Of a stretch of DNA of 36,464 bases, positions 6,084 to 11,911 are shown piece after piece. The notes below the pieces were generated by a model. That model did no database searches. It was not told where the DNA came from and saw only the letters and a list, made by a program, of their open reading frames with translations. Numbering within the stretch: the stretch's first letter is position 1; each line of letters opens with the position of its first letter. The translations under genes and the position numbers were made by a program. Source of the DNA: a virus; the IMG/VR virus record IMGVR_UViG_3300037189_017663, positions 1 through 36,464 of that record; one strand, 5' to 3'.

Positions 6084-6156
6084 TTGATTCTCCAGTGTGA
6101 TAGTGGTAAACGATCCTTGTCTTGGTTAGCAAAATCGATAACATTTATGAGGAATC
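6084..6156. promoter_or_regulatory. Divergent control region between leftward and rightward early operons
   Basis: These 73 bases separate two head-to-head operons and must hold promoters in both directions. I could not settle convincing -35/-10 pairs. A rightward TTGTCT ... TAACAT pair with 16-base spacing exists, but it would start the message past the ribosome site of the gene at 6157. It is reported as a region, not as resolved sites. Confidence 0.5.
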
Positions 6157-6657
6157 ATGGCAAGAGACAATATAAGTAATACGCCAGAATATAGGGCGTG
6201 GTGCGGGGCAAAAAGCCGATGTGCCGATAAAAAAGGATATGCTTCGAAGTATTACCGTGACAGGGGGATTACAGTTTGCGACGAGTGGAAATGCGATTTC
6301 CATGCTTTTTTTAAGCACATTGGTCCAAAGCCAACGCCCAAACACACTTTAGACAGAATAGACAATGATCGAGGTTATGAGCCAGGAAATGTTAGGTGGG
6401 CTACAATGACTGCTCAAGCGAGAAATAGAAGGTTGCCATCTCCTAAGCCGCCTAGTGGACCAAAACAGCCGACAAAGGAGGACAAAATGATGATTTCAAA
6501 AATACGGGTTCTGTTGGCAAAAATACCTAAATCTCGGCTTGCATCAGAGCTTGGTGTCCAAAACACTAGTACCATAGACATGTGGACGAGTCGCGGCGTG
6601 GTGCCGGTTAAGTATCATCCCCAAATAGAAAGGCTTTACAATGAATTCTGTAAATGA
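6157..6657 (+). CDS. HNH-type endonuclease domain fused to Cro/YdaS-like helix-turn-helix
   Basis: 166 residues. Residues 10-92 form the phage HNH-like module with C-D-E-W, L-D-R-I-D-N (65-70) and G-Y-E-P-G-N-V-R-W-A-T (73-83), which is closely similar to the second module of the protein at 35286-35984. A proline-rich link (94-106) follows. Residues 111-166 form a short Cro/YdaS-like HTH: ISKIRVLLAKIPKSRLASEL, then the turn and recognition helix around NTSTIDMWTSRGVVP. GAGGA precedes the ATG at 6157. Inside the gene there is a near-perfect ribosome site and start for the HTH part alone (6487). The likely history is an HNH gene that landed upstream of, and fused to, a cro-like gene. It overlaps the next gene by 17 bases. 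Confidence 0.82.
   Translation: MARDNISNTPEYRAWCGAKSRCADKKGYASKYYRDRGITVCDEWKCDFHAFFKHIGPKPTPKHTLDRIDNDRGYEPGNVRWATMTAQARNRRLPSPKPPSGPKQPTKEDKMMISKIRVLLAKIPKSRLASELGVQNTSTIDMWTSRGVVPVKYHPQIERLYNEFCK
6487..6657 (+). CDS. Internal in-frame start: stand-alone Cro/YdaS-like repressor
   Basis: AAAGGAGG (6474-6481) lies 5 bases before an ATG at 6487, in frame with the HNH-HTH fusion and exactly at the domain boundary (residues M111/M112). It would give a 56-residue HTH protein, the usual size of a small Cro-like or YdaS regulator. The position at the head of the rightward operon, facing the divergent control region, is where such a regulator is expected. The ribosome site is among the strongest in the window. 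This is an inferred second product, not a separate frame. Confidence 0.55.
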   Translation: MMISKIRVLLAKIPKSRLASELGVQNTSTIDMWTSRGVVPVKYHPQIERLYNEFCK

Positions 6658-7234
6658 GCTAACGCCAGAGCAATTAAATGATCTTAAAGAGAAGTACAAT
6701 TTAATAATACCAGCGCCACAACCACAACCTGCAAGCGCTATGACATTAAAAGAGCTAGTGGAAGTCTTAGACAGATCAGAGTCCGAGGAAGTAGACTTAA
6801 ATCTAATTCAAGCAGTATTAAAAGCCCTACCTACCAAGGTCGATGGTTGCGCTCAGTATCTCGATTCTCTCGATGATGAAATCACTAGGGCAAAAGACTA
6901 CGCTAAGAAATTCTCAGACCTAGCCAAGCAGATAGAGGCCAGAAAAGAGCGTTTTGAAGGCTATTTAAAGCACTCTATCGAGTCTAATGGCTTCGAAAAG
7001 CTAACAGGCGACGCTTTCCAAATGACGATCAAAAAGAATCCTGCCTCTGTCATTGCCAGGCGAGAAGCCGATGCGGCCGACTCTCTGAATTACCCTAATT
7101 TAGTTACAACTAAAATGACCTTTGCTTGGGACAAAAAAGCCTTGAAAGAGGGCATAGAGTCGGGTGATAAAGTCGCGCTTGGGTTGGCCGATTTAGTGCA
7201 TAAAACATCTTTAAAAGTGGGAATTAAGAAATGA
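6641..7234 (+). CDS. Gp157-family phage protein
   Basis: 197 residues. It matches the siphovirus Gp157 pattern: an N-terminal helical region with T-L-K-E-L-V-E-V-L (about 32-45), a central coiled coil (about 65-115, LDSLDDEITRAKDYAKKFSD then KQIEARKERFEGYLK), and a C-terminal part with F-Q-M-T-I-K-K-N-P-A-S-V and a long V-T-T-K ... W-D-K-K-A-L-K-E. Family members sit next to ERF or RecT-like annealing genes, and their exact role is not settled. AAAGG is 7 bases before the start, and the gene overlaps both neighbours. It begins the recombination trio Gp157-ERF-SSB. Confidence 0.83.
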   Translation: MNSVNELTPEQLNDLKEKYNLIIPAPQPQPASAMTLKELVEVLDRSESEEVDLNLIQAVLKALPTKVDGCAQYLDSLDDEITRAKDYAKKFSDLAKQIEARKERFEGYLKHSIESNGFEKLTGDAFQMTIKKNPASVIARREADAADSLNYPNLVTTKMTFAWDKKALKEGIESGDKVALGLADLVHKTSLKVGIKK

Positions 7235-7893
7235 TCAAAAGTGAAAGCATCAAAGAACTACTAACAGCCCTAGCCAAAGCGCAAGGCAAGATTTCAGCGG
7301 CTAAAAAGGACTCTACTAACCCTCATTTCAAAAGCAAGTATGCTGACCTTGCTAGCTGTTGGGAAGCTATCAAAGAGCCGTTAAGCGTTAATGGGCTGTC
7401 TCTGTCTCAGTGGGTATCTAATTCAGAAAAAGGCCTAAACCTAATTACAATGTTAGGCCACTCAAGCGGCGAATATATTTACAGCGAATACTCGATGCCA
7501 AGTGGTCAGACTTCACAGGCCATTGGCTCGGCTATCACCTATGCTCGGAGATATGCTTTAAGCGCGGCTGTTGGGCTTGTAGCGGACGATGACGATGATG
7601 CTAATGCTGCAAATGAATATCAGAAAAAACAGCCTGAAAGGCAGATCACGAGGGCACCATCTACACTTTCAAAACCAGCTACAATCACCGATATGCAAAT
7701 AATCGAGCTAGTAAGTCAAGCTGCATCTCTAAATGTATCAGAGGCTCAGCTAATAGCATCAAATCAAGGCAAGCCTTTAGAAGAGTGGGACGTTCCAGCA
7801 TACGCGAAGGCGAAAGCGCAACTTCACGCCAAAGAAACAAATCAAAGAATAGCCAAAGAGCAGGCAGAATTGGCGAAAGGGAACAATGTTTAA
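7231..7893 (+). CDS. erf: ERF-family single-strand annealing protein
   Basis: 220 residues. Residues 5-130 fit the ERF family: L-A-K-A-Q-G-K-I-S ... N-P-H-F-K-S-K-Y-A-D-L-A, then G-L-S-L-S-Q-W-V, the block Q-A-I-G-S-A-I-T-Y-A-R-R-Y-A-L (about 93-107) and a run of aspartates after G-L-V-A. ERF proteins anneal complementary single strands and, in P22-like phages, help circularise or recombine the genome. The C-terminal half is variable and charged. The start overlaps the previous stop (ATGA), and SSB follows with an 8-base overlap, as expected for partners on single-stranded DNA. Confidence 0.92.
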   Translation: MIKSESIKELLTALAKAQGKISAAKKDSTNPHFKSKYADLASCWEAIKEPLSVNGLSLSQWVSNSEKGLNLITMLGHSSGEYIYSEYSMPSGQTSQAIGSAITYARRYALSAAVGLVADDDDDANAANEYQKKQPERQITRAPSTLSKPATITDMQIIELVSQAASLNVSEAQLIASNQGKPLEEWDVPAYAKAKAQLHAKETNQRIAKEQAELAKGNNV

Positions 7894-8308
7894 CATCGTA
7901 GCAGTAGGCACCATAGGCAGGATAGAAATAAAGAGCTTACAAAACGGCACTATCATAGCCGAGGGCTCTATTGCCTCTAACCGGCAAGTAAAGGGTGAGA
8001 AGATCACAGACTGGCTCAACTGGAAGTCTTTCGGCAAGACTGCAGAGGTCATTGGCGACTATGTAAAAAAAGGCGATCAGGCTATCTTTTCTGGCAGCCT
8101 ACAGACCGAGTCCTGGGAAAAAGATGGCCAGAAGCAAAGCAAGACTGTGATGATCATAGAGCGCTTTGAGTTTGGTAAGAACAAGCGGGAAGCTGAACAA
8201 GCGACAACAAGCCCACAGTTCACTCAAGGATTTTCTGAAAAAGAACAGCCTGGGACATTTCAGCCTGGCGCGTTTAACAATGTTGACTTTGATTCAATCC
8301 CTTTCTGA
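7886..8308 (+). CDS. ssb: Single-stranded DNA-binding protein
   Basis: 140 residues. Residues 1-105 form an OB-fold of the bacterial SSB type: V-A-V-G-T-I-G-R at the start, then W-L-N-W-K-S-F-G-K-T-A-E and Y-V-K-K-G-D-Q. A flexible Gln/Thr-rich linker and the acidic tail D-F-D-S-I-P-F follow; this tail is the peptide that recruits partner proteins in cellular SSBs. It would protect single-stranded DNA during replication and load annealing or repair proteins. It overlaps ERF (8 bases) and the following small gene (1 base). Confidence 0.95.
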   Translation: MFNIVAVGTIGRIEIKSLQNGTIIAEGSIASNRQVKGEKITDWLNWKSFGKTAEVIGDYVKKGDQAIFSGSLQTESWEKDGQKQSKTVMIIERFEFGKNKREAEQATTSPQFTQGFSEKEQPGTFQPGAFNNVDFDSIPF

Positions 8309-8529
8309 TGATGAAATATTATCTAGTAAGAAACCTGTATGCTCAAGACGGCGGGGAAATTTGGCATTCCTCGCCTGTTGCTGATGAGCTTGAGGTCTAT
8401 CTAAAAATCTGCCAGGAAAACTGGCATGGTAACTTTATGATCATTCCTGAAGATAAAATGCCTAGCTGCAGGGCTAGGTTTAAGAAGCTAGATTGGCAGA
8501 CTCACTTTAAACAAAACCCTAACCTTTAA
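8308..8529 (+). CDS. Hypothetical protein (73 aa), last gene of the recombination operon
   Basis: Starts MMKYYLVRNLYAQDGGEIWH. Aromatic-rich and soluble, with two cysteines far apart and no recognised domain. The start overlaps the SSB stop (TGATG), so it is translated with SSB; a second ATG one codon later is equally possible. Its end overlaps the convergent VRR-NUC gene by 11 bases on the other strand, and no terminator hairpin was seen between them. Confidence 0.68.
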   Translation: MMKYYLVRNLYAQDGGEIWHSSPVADELEVYLKICQENWHGNFMIIPEDKMPSCRARFKKLDWQTHFKQNPNL

Positions 8530-8833
8530 GATTTGTCACAAAAGCAGCAAACTCGCCTACCGATCTAATCACTCTCACCACAGCGCCACTATCAGCCAGC
8601 CTGTCAAGCCAAACAACTTGAGCAGGCCTTAACCTTCCTGAAGTAGTTTTCAATTCTACGGCCCAAAATAAGCCCGTGGTTGTGATCCCACAGAGATCAG
8701 GGAAACCAATGCAGCTTGACTTGCCTGAAGCTTTACCGTGCATTCCTGATTGTCCTAGGGGTATCCTCCAATGAACCAAGCCAGAATCATTTAAAATGCC
8801 TATGCAAGCTTTTTGCAATTCTGCCTCAGTCAT
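8519..8833 (-). CDS. VRR-NUC domain nuclease
   Basis: 104 residues from the ATG at 8833, which overlaps the previous stop (ATGACTGA) and has GAGG 8 bases upstream. The whole protein is a VRR-NUC domain: E-A-E-L-Q-K near the start, then H-W-R-I-P, G-F-P-D-L with its catalytic aspartate, E-L-K as the PD-(D/E)xK core, G-R-L-R-P-A-Q, and a final V-V-R-V-I-R-S. Stand-alone members are common in phage replication regions and are thought to act on branched DNA such as Holliday or flap structures. It lies at the end of the leftward replication operon. Confidence 0.88.
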   Translation of the reverse strand: MTEAELQKACIGILNDSGLVHWRIPLGQSGMHGKASGKSSCIGFPDLCGITTTGLFWAVELKTTSGRLRPAQVVWLDRLADSGAVVRVIRSVGEFAAFVTNLKG

Positions 8834-9065
8834 TTTTAAGCCTCGACTCAAGGCTGTCTAGTCTATTCTCTGCTCTGCTCATTCGATTAGTCAGATCATC
8901 TATGCCCTTAACAGCGGCTTTAAGCTCATAAACCATTTCCAAAAGCTTGTCGATTTTGTCACTCAGCTTCATGTCTATCTCTTTAACGCCAGCTAGCTTG
9001 TCCTTCACTAGAAACCAAAGTATCACTGCAGTTGGCACTATCAGCCAGCTAGGTAAGTTTTCCAT
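8826..9065 (-). CDS. Membrane-anchored coiled-coil protein (spanin- or holin-like)
   Basis: 79 residues. A membrane helix at about residues 6-21 (SWLIVPTAVILWFLV) is followed by a charged helix from 25 to the end with heptad-like hydrophobic spacing (LDDLTNRMSRAENRLDSLES region), a likely coiled coil. This N-terminal anchor plus coiled coil is the shape of inner-membrane spanins (Rz) and of several unassigned phage membrane proteins. The nearby genes are DNA-handling ones, not lysis ones, so a lysis role is only a suggestion. GAGGATC precedes the start at 9065. Confidence 0.7.
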   Translation of the reverse strand: MENLPSWLIVPTAVILWFLVKDKLAGVKEIDMKLSDKIDKLLEMVYELKAAVKGIDDLTNRMSRAENRLDSLESRLKND

Positions 9066-9092
9066 TTAGAGATCCTCGGGTGTTTTCATAGA

Positions 9093-9872
9093 TTATACAA
9101 CAGGCGGTAAAACTTTGCCTATTCGCTTTTGAGATAGTTCAAAATATTTAGCATCTAGCTCTATGCCTATGAAGTTTCTTTTAAGGCTAATTGCTTCCTT
9201 GCCAGTGGTTCCACTTCCCATGAAAGGATCTAGCACTGTATCACCTTCGTTAGTCCATGAGATGATATGATCATGAGCCAGCTTGTCGGGGAATATGGCC
9301 GGATGTTCAAAAGCTTCTCTGTCTTTGGTTGTTTTGTTAAAGCCGGTCACATAGCTCCAAACATTGCCCTTTGTTTTTGTTTCTTTGTGAACCCTACCAA
9401 TAGACCAAACATCTCCTAGCCTATCATCATTTTTTCTACATCTAGCCGTTATTTTGTGGCCAGCATATGTACATTTTTCCATAATCGGATTGAATGTCTT
9501 TGGCTTTCCCTTTGAAATGATAAACATGTACTCAAATTTTTGTTCATATCGCATATTGTTTTGTGGCATTTTCTGGGACATATAAATCATCGTGTCATGC
9601 AGGTTTAAGCCTATTTCTTTAAAGTAAAGGGCCTGCCTAAAGCTAGTCCCGCTCTCACTGCCTTTAATAGTAGCATCCCCTACTACCCATACACAGACGC
9701 CGCCAGGCTTTAGCAGTCTTTTAATTTGAAGGGCTACTAGCTGAAACTGTTCAAAGCTTAAACCTTGGTACTTTCTTAAACTGTCATAGGGCGGACTAGT
9801 TAAAACCATGTCAACCGATTCACTGTCTAGCTTGGCCATTTCTGTAATGCAATCGCCTAGGATTAGCTGCAT
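9093..9872 (-). CDS. DNA methyltransferase, beta-class (N4-cytosine or N6-adenine), orphan
   Basis: 259 residues. The catalytic motif T-S-P-P-Y (25-29) precedes the AdoMet-binding motif D-P-F-M-G-S-G-T-T (215-223), the beta-class order. The central part (about 95-200) is the target-recognition region. TSPPY is more usual in N4-cytosine enzymes, whereas N6-adenine ones mostly have DPPY, but the base cannot be fixed from this. No restriction enzyme gene is beside it, so it probably protects phage DNA from host restriction or marks the genome. It sits 9 bases after the initiator-like gene in the same operon; AAAGG is its ribosome site. Confidence 0.93.
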   Translation of the reverse strand: MQLILGDCITEMAKLDSESVDMVLTSPPYDSLRKYQGLSFEQFQLVALQIKRLLKPGGVCVWVVGDATIKGSESGTSFRQALYFKEIGLNLHDTMIYMSQKMPQNNMRYEQKFEYMFIISKGKPKTFNPIMEKCTYAGHKITARCRKNDDRLGDVWSIGRVHKETKTKGNVWSYVTGFNKTTKDREAFEHPAIFPDKLAHDHIISWTNEGDTVLDPFMGSGTTGKEAISLKRNFIGIELDAKYFELSQKRIGKVLPPVV

Positions 9873-9881
9873 ATGATGCCT

Positions 9882-10595
9882 TTAGTTGGTTTCCCCTAAT
9901 CTATCTGCCATGACAATGGTTGACAAGTAGTGCTTGGCCAATGAAATAATATCTTGGCGCTTCTTAGAGTAAGCCCTGATAGGCAGCTTTGTTTTGTCTT
10001 TCATAAAATCAGCCTCTAGCCATTTAAAGAATGCTGGCATCAAATCAAAACCAATTATCTTTTCAATGGAATCCTCGAGCCTCTTCCTCCGAGTCCCAGG
10101 CATTAAAATATGATCAATATTTAGTCCCCCCCTCAGGGGGGTTAGGGTGGGCGATTCTTTCGGCGAATTTTCGCCGTTATTTATATTCTTATATGTATTC
10201 TTATTAGTAGTGGATTTTCCACTAACGATTGGTGGATTTTCCACTAACGATTGGTGGATTTTCCACCTATCTATTTCAAAGTCGATAGCCTCCCACTCCA
10301 CCCATCGGCCATGTTTTCTAATCTCTTTGACTAGATTTTGAGCAGAAAGTCTTTTGATGCTAAGTTTTATTTGGTCAACTGGGTAGCCTTGATTTACTAG
10401 CGTAGCTACACGATAGTGATAGCCAGATGACACATTGTTTAGAACAGCCCAAAGGTAAGCATCAAAGCCAGTGATCTTTTTTTGCTTTACAAAATCCTGC
10501 AGCCAATTAGGTAGTTTTGCGTAACCTGATTTTATTTCGTCTGACAGAAAAACCTCCCTTGATTTCTGGGAGGTCGAATGATATAAATGAATCAT
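9882..10595 (-). CDS. Replication initiator-like protein (lambda O type arrangement)
   Basis: 237 residues. Residues 20-115 look like a winged-helix DNA-binding domain: S-G-Y-A-K-L-P-N-W-L ... D-A-Y-L-W-A-V-L, then H-Y-R-V-A-T-L-V-N-Q-G-Y and R-L-S-A-Q-N-L-V-K-E-I. A polar Asn/Thr/Ser-rich linker (about 115-155) is encoded by the iterons and AT-rich stretch described separately. Residues 160-237 form a helical C-terminal domain. In lambda-type phages the O protein binds iterons inside its own gene and recruits the helicase loader. The same layout is seen here, although the sequence itself is not clearly O. The start at 10595 has AGGA upstream. No helicase or loader gene was found, so the host supplies those. 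Confidence 0.72.
   Translation of the reverse strand: MIHLYHSTSQKSREVFLSDEIKSGYAKLPNWLQDFVKQKKITGFDAYLWAVLNNVSSGYHYRVATLVNQGYPVDQIKLSIKRLSAQNLVKEIRKHGRWVEWEAIDFEIDRWKIHQSLVENPPIVSGKSTTNKNTYKNINNGENSPKESPTLTPLRGGLNIDHILMPGTRRKRLEDSIEKIIGFDLMPAFFKWLEADFMKDKTKLPIRAYSKKRQDIISLAKHYLSTIVMADRLGETN
10126..10266. other. Probable replication origin inside the initiator-like gene
   Basis: The order is: a G/C hairpin (CCCCCC at 10127-10132 pairing GGGGGG at 10136-10141), a second hairpin (CGGCGA at 10161-10166 pairing TCGCCG at 10171-10176), an AT-rich stretch of about 33 bases (10177-10209), and 2.6 tandem 22-bp iterons (10210-10266). Iterons next to an AT-rich unwinding region, inside the initiator gene, is the lambda-type origin plan. 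The iteron unit is not a multiple of three and is read in all three frames, so it is kept for the DNA, not for the protein. Confidence 0.7.
10210..10266. repeat. 22-bp tandem iterons, 2.6 copies
   Basis: Copies at 10210-10231 and 10232-10253 are identical; a third copy is cut to its first 13 bases at 10254-10266. Each begins with the near-palindrome GTGGATTTTCCAC (arms GTGGA and TCCAC), so three identical protein-binding faces are spaced by about two turns of the helix. Confidence 0.9.
10552..10574. repeat. 7-9-7 inverted repeat at the start of the initiator-like gene
   Basis: ACCTCCC (10552-10558) and GGGAGGT (10568-10574) form a perfect 7-base inverted repeat with a 9-base spacer, just inside the initiator gene. 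The geometry and the outer ACCT/AGGT ends match the inverted repeat at 10736-10758, so both could bind one regulator. It could also be a messenger hairpin. Confidence 0.5.
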
Positions 10596-10622
10596 TGGAC
10601 TTCCTGGATCGGTTCAATCAAA

Positions 10623-10654
10623 CCCCAAAGCGGTAAACTTGTGGGGATTTTTTT
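10623..10654 (+). terminator. Possible rightward terminator upstream of the late block
   Basis: CCCCAAAG (10623-10630) can pair with CTTGTGGGG (10638-10646; one bulged base) over a 7-base loop, followed by A and seven T (10648-10654). It would stop read-through from the left before the late promoter at 10707. The stem is imperfect, so this is a moderate call. Confidence 0.42.
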
Positions 10655-10706
10655 ATTTGTTAAAGGCACCTTACAACTAAAACCAAATTTTCTCAATTGG
10701 AAAAAC

Positions 10707-10758
10707 TTGACACCTACCTACCTACCTAGTACCCTACCTAGTAGACTACCAACTAGGT
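10707..10758 (+). promoter_or_regulatory. Rightward promoter with 12-bp repeats and an inverted-repeat operator
   Basis: TTGACA (10707-10712) is a perfect -35 box; 17 bases on is TACCCT (10730-10735), a weak -10. The segment from 10712 is built of three phased 12-mers, each starting ACCTA (10712, 10724, 10736). ACCTAGT at 10736-10742 is mirrored by ACTAGGT at 10752-10758 over 9 bases, and this second arm overlaps the ribosome site of the gene at 10764. A protein bound here could block both transcription and translation. The strong -35, weak -10 and covering repeats suggest activated or repressed control. Confidence 0.62.
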
Positions 10759-10763
10759 GACAA

Positions 10764-11114
10764 ATGAAACTCGAAGATATGACCATCGAAGATTTAACGC
10801 GTATGGGCAAAACCCACTATTTGATTCTGTCTCTTTTGGAATCAGCTAAAACTAGAATTAAAAACTATCCCTTAGAAGTCTCTGAAGATGCTGCGCTGAT
10901 CAACTCACAAGCACTAGAGTCTATTGCTAAGTCGATTGAAGAGAGAAGAGGATCCCTAGATAGAGATGTTTTTCTTAAAGAAATCTCCTCCATCTTTGAA
11001 AAAAGCATTTCCGAAAAAGAAAAGAAGAGGATAGCTAAAAACAAAACTATTTCTGAAGCGGTCAAAAGAAAGATCGAAAAAAGAAAGGCTGAAAGTGGAC
11101 TTGAAAAATCTTAA
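10764..11114 (+). CDS. Hypothetical helical protein, first gene of the late block
   Basis: 116 residues, starting MKLEDMTIEDLTRMGKTHYL. Almost entirely alpha-helical and charged, with a very basic C-terminal third rich in K, R and E (about 85-116). No recognised domain. The basic tail suggests nucleic-acid or protein contact. It directly follows the operator-like inverted repeat, so it may take part in control of the late block, but that is only inference from position. It overlaps the next gene by 20 bases. Confidence 0.68.
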   Translation: MKLEDMTIEDLTRMGKTHYLILSLLESAKTRIKNYPLEVSEDAALINSQALESIAKSIEERRGSLDRDVFLKEISSIFEKSISEKEKKRIAKNKTISEAVKRKIEKRKAESGLEKS

Positions 11115-11307
11115 CTGTAAAGCAGTGACAGCCTTCAAAATCAAAGGCGATGGTATTTTATCCGTGGCCGTTGAAATTGAGATCAAAAATGGCAAAGTGG
11201 TTTCAGCAACCAGGCTAAATCCACCAAACCTACCTGCAGCATCTATGGGGATGACTACCAAGTACACCTGGAAGCACTTTAGGGAGCAAGACATTGAAGC
11301 CGATTAA
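11095..11307 (+). CDS. Small hypothetical protein with GTG start
   Basis: 70 residues, starting (GTG) MDLKNLNCKAVTAFKIKGDG. The GTG at 11095 follows AAAGG by 7 bases. Residues 12-45 are a run of beta-strands (K-I-K-G-D-G-I-L-S-V-A-V-E-I-E-I-K-N-G-K-V-V-S), a small beta-meander. It overlaps the genes on both sides, by 20 and 14 bases. No function is recognised. Confidence 0.65.
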   Translation: MDLKNLNCKAVTAFKIKGDGILSVAVEIEIKNGKVVSATRLNPPNLPAASMGMTTKYTWKHFREQDIEAD

Positions 11308-11527
11308 TTTTCTATTTGCGATGGCATTCATCCAAACTGCAGCGGTAATCAAATACCCAAGCCTTGCGGTGTCTCTTCCACTTTGTGCCACATTAGCTGC
11401 AGTAGTGGTCATTTTTTACCTAGAAAAAGACAAAGAAAGCAAATTGGAGTCTGTAGAAAAAAGAATCATTCAGATAGAATCTGATTACAAATCTCTTAAA
11501 AGTTCTATGAGTCTTAAAAACCTTTAA
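11294..11527 (+). CDS. Two-span membrane protein with coiled-coil tail (holin candidate), TTG start
   Basis: 77 residues from a TTG at 11294, which has AGGGAG upstream and overlaps the previous stop by 14 bases. Two hydrophobic segments (about 5-20, INFLFAMAFIQTAAVI, and 23-43, SLAVSLPLCATLAAVVVIFY) are followed by a charged heptad-like helix (44-77). Two membrane spans with a charged tail is the class II holin plan. In T7-like phages the holin lies next to the small terminase gene, as here. The amidase needs a holin and no better candidate was seen, but the coiled-coil tail is long for a holin, so the role stays open. Confidence 0.68.
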   Translation: MKPINFLFAMAFIQTAAVIKYPSLAVSLPLCATLAAVVVIFYLEKDKESKLESVEKRIIQIESDYKSLKSSMSLKNL

Positions 11528-11557
11528 CATATTTAAGGTAAATATTAAGAGGTTACT

Positions 11558-11911
11558 ATGGGAGCTCCAAAGGGCAGACCAAAACCAGTAGGCGCTGGCA
11601 GAAAAGCCGGCACTCCAAATAAAATCACATTTTCTCTAAGGGAAGATCTCAAGGCTAAAAACTTCGATGTAGCTCAAAAGCTTGTTGAGCTCTTTAACGA
11701 CGCTGAGACTTCAAACCGAGACAGAGTAGACCTTTTAAAGCTAGTCTTAGAATATACTCAGTACAAGCCCATGGCTCCTAAAGAGCCTGATCAGCCAACA
11801 TTCCAGGCAAACAATATTCAAGTAGCCATGATGGGACAATCTTCCAAAGAGCTTGAGGCAGGCTTCTTAGACTCTGAATTGGAGCGGGAGCTCATGGAAG
11901 ATGAAGACTGA
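11558..11911 (+). CDS. terS: Terminase small subunit
   Basis: 117 residues. The N-terminus is basic and Gly/Pro-rich with the typical G-R-K-A-G-T-P-N-K (14-22). A helical middle follows (R-V-D-L-L-K-L-V-L-E-Y-T-Q-Y-K-P about 57-72), then an acidic C-terminus (ELERELMEDED). Small terminases bind the packaging start on the concatemer and hand it to the large subunit. The place just before the large subunit, with an 11-base overlap, supports the call more than sequence alone. AAGAGG precedes the start. Confidence 0.82.
   Translation: MGAPKGRPKPVGAGRKAGTPNKITFSLREDLKAKNFDVAQKLVELFNDAETSNRDRVDLLKLVLEYTQYKPMAPKEPDQPTFQANNIQVAMMGQSSKELEAGFLDSELERELMEDED

Noticed and set aside
6117-6144. Rightward promoter TTGTCT-16-TAACAT before the HNH-HTH gene
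   Set aside because: The transcript would start after or within the ribosome site of the gene at 6157, so it is not a convincing promoter for it.
10126-10141. G/C hairpin as a transcription terminator
   Set aside because: No T-run follows on either strand and it is inside a coding gene; it fits better as part of the origin region.
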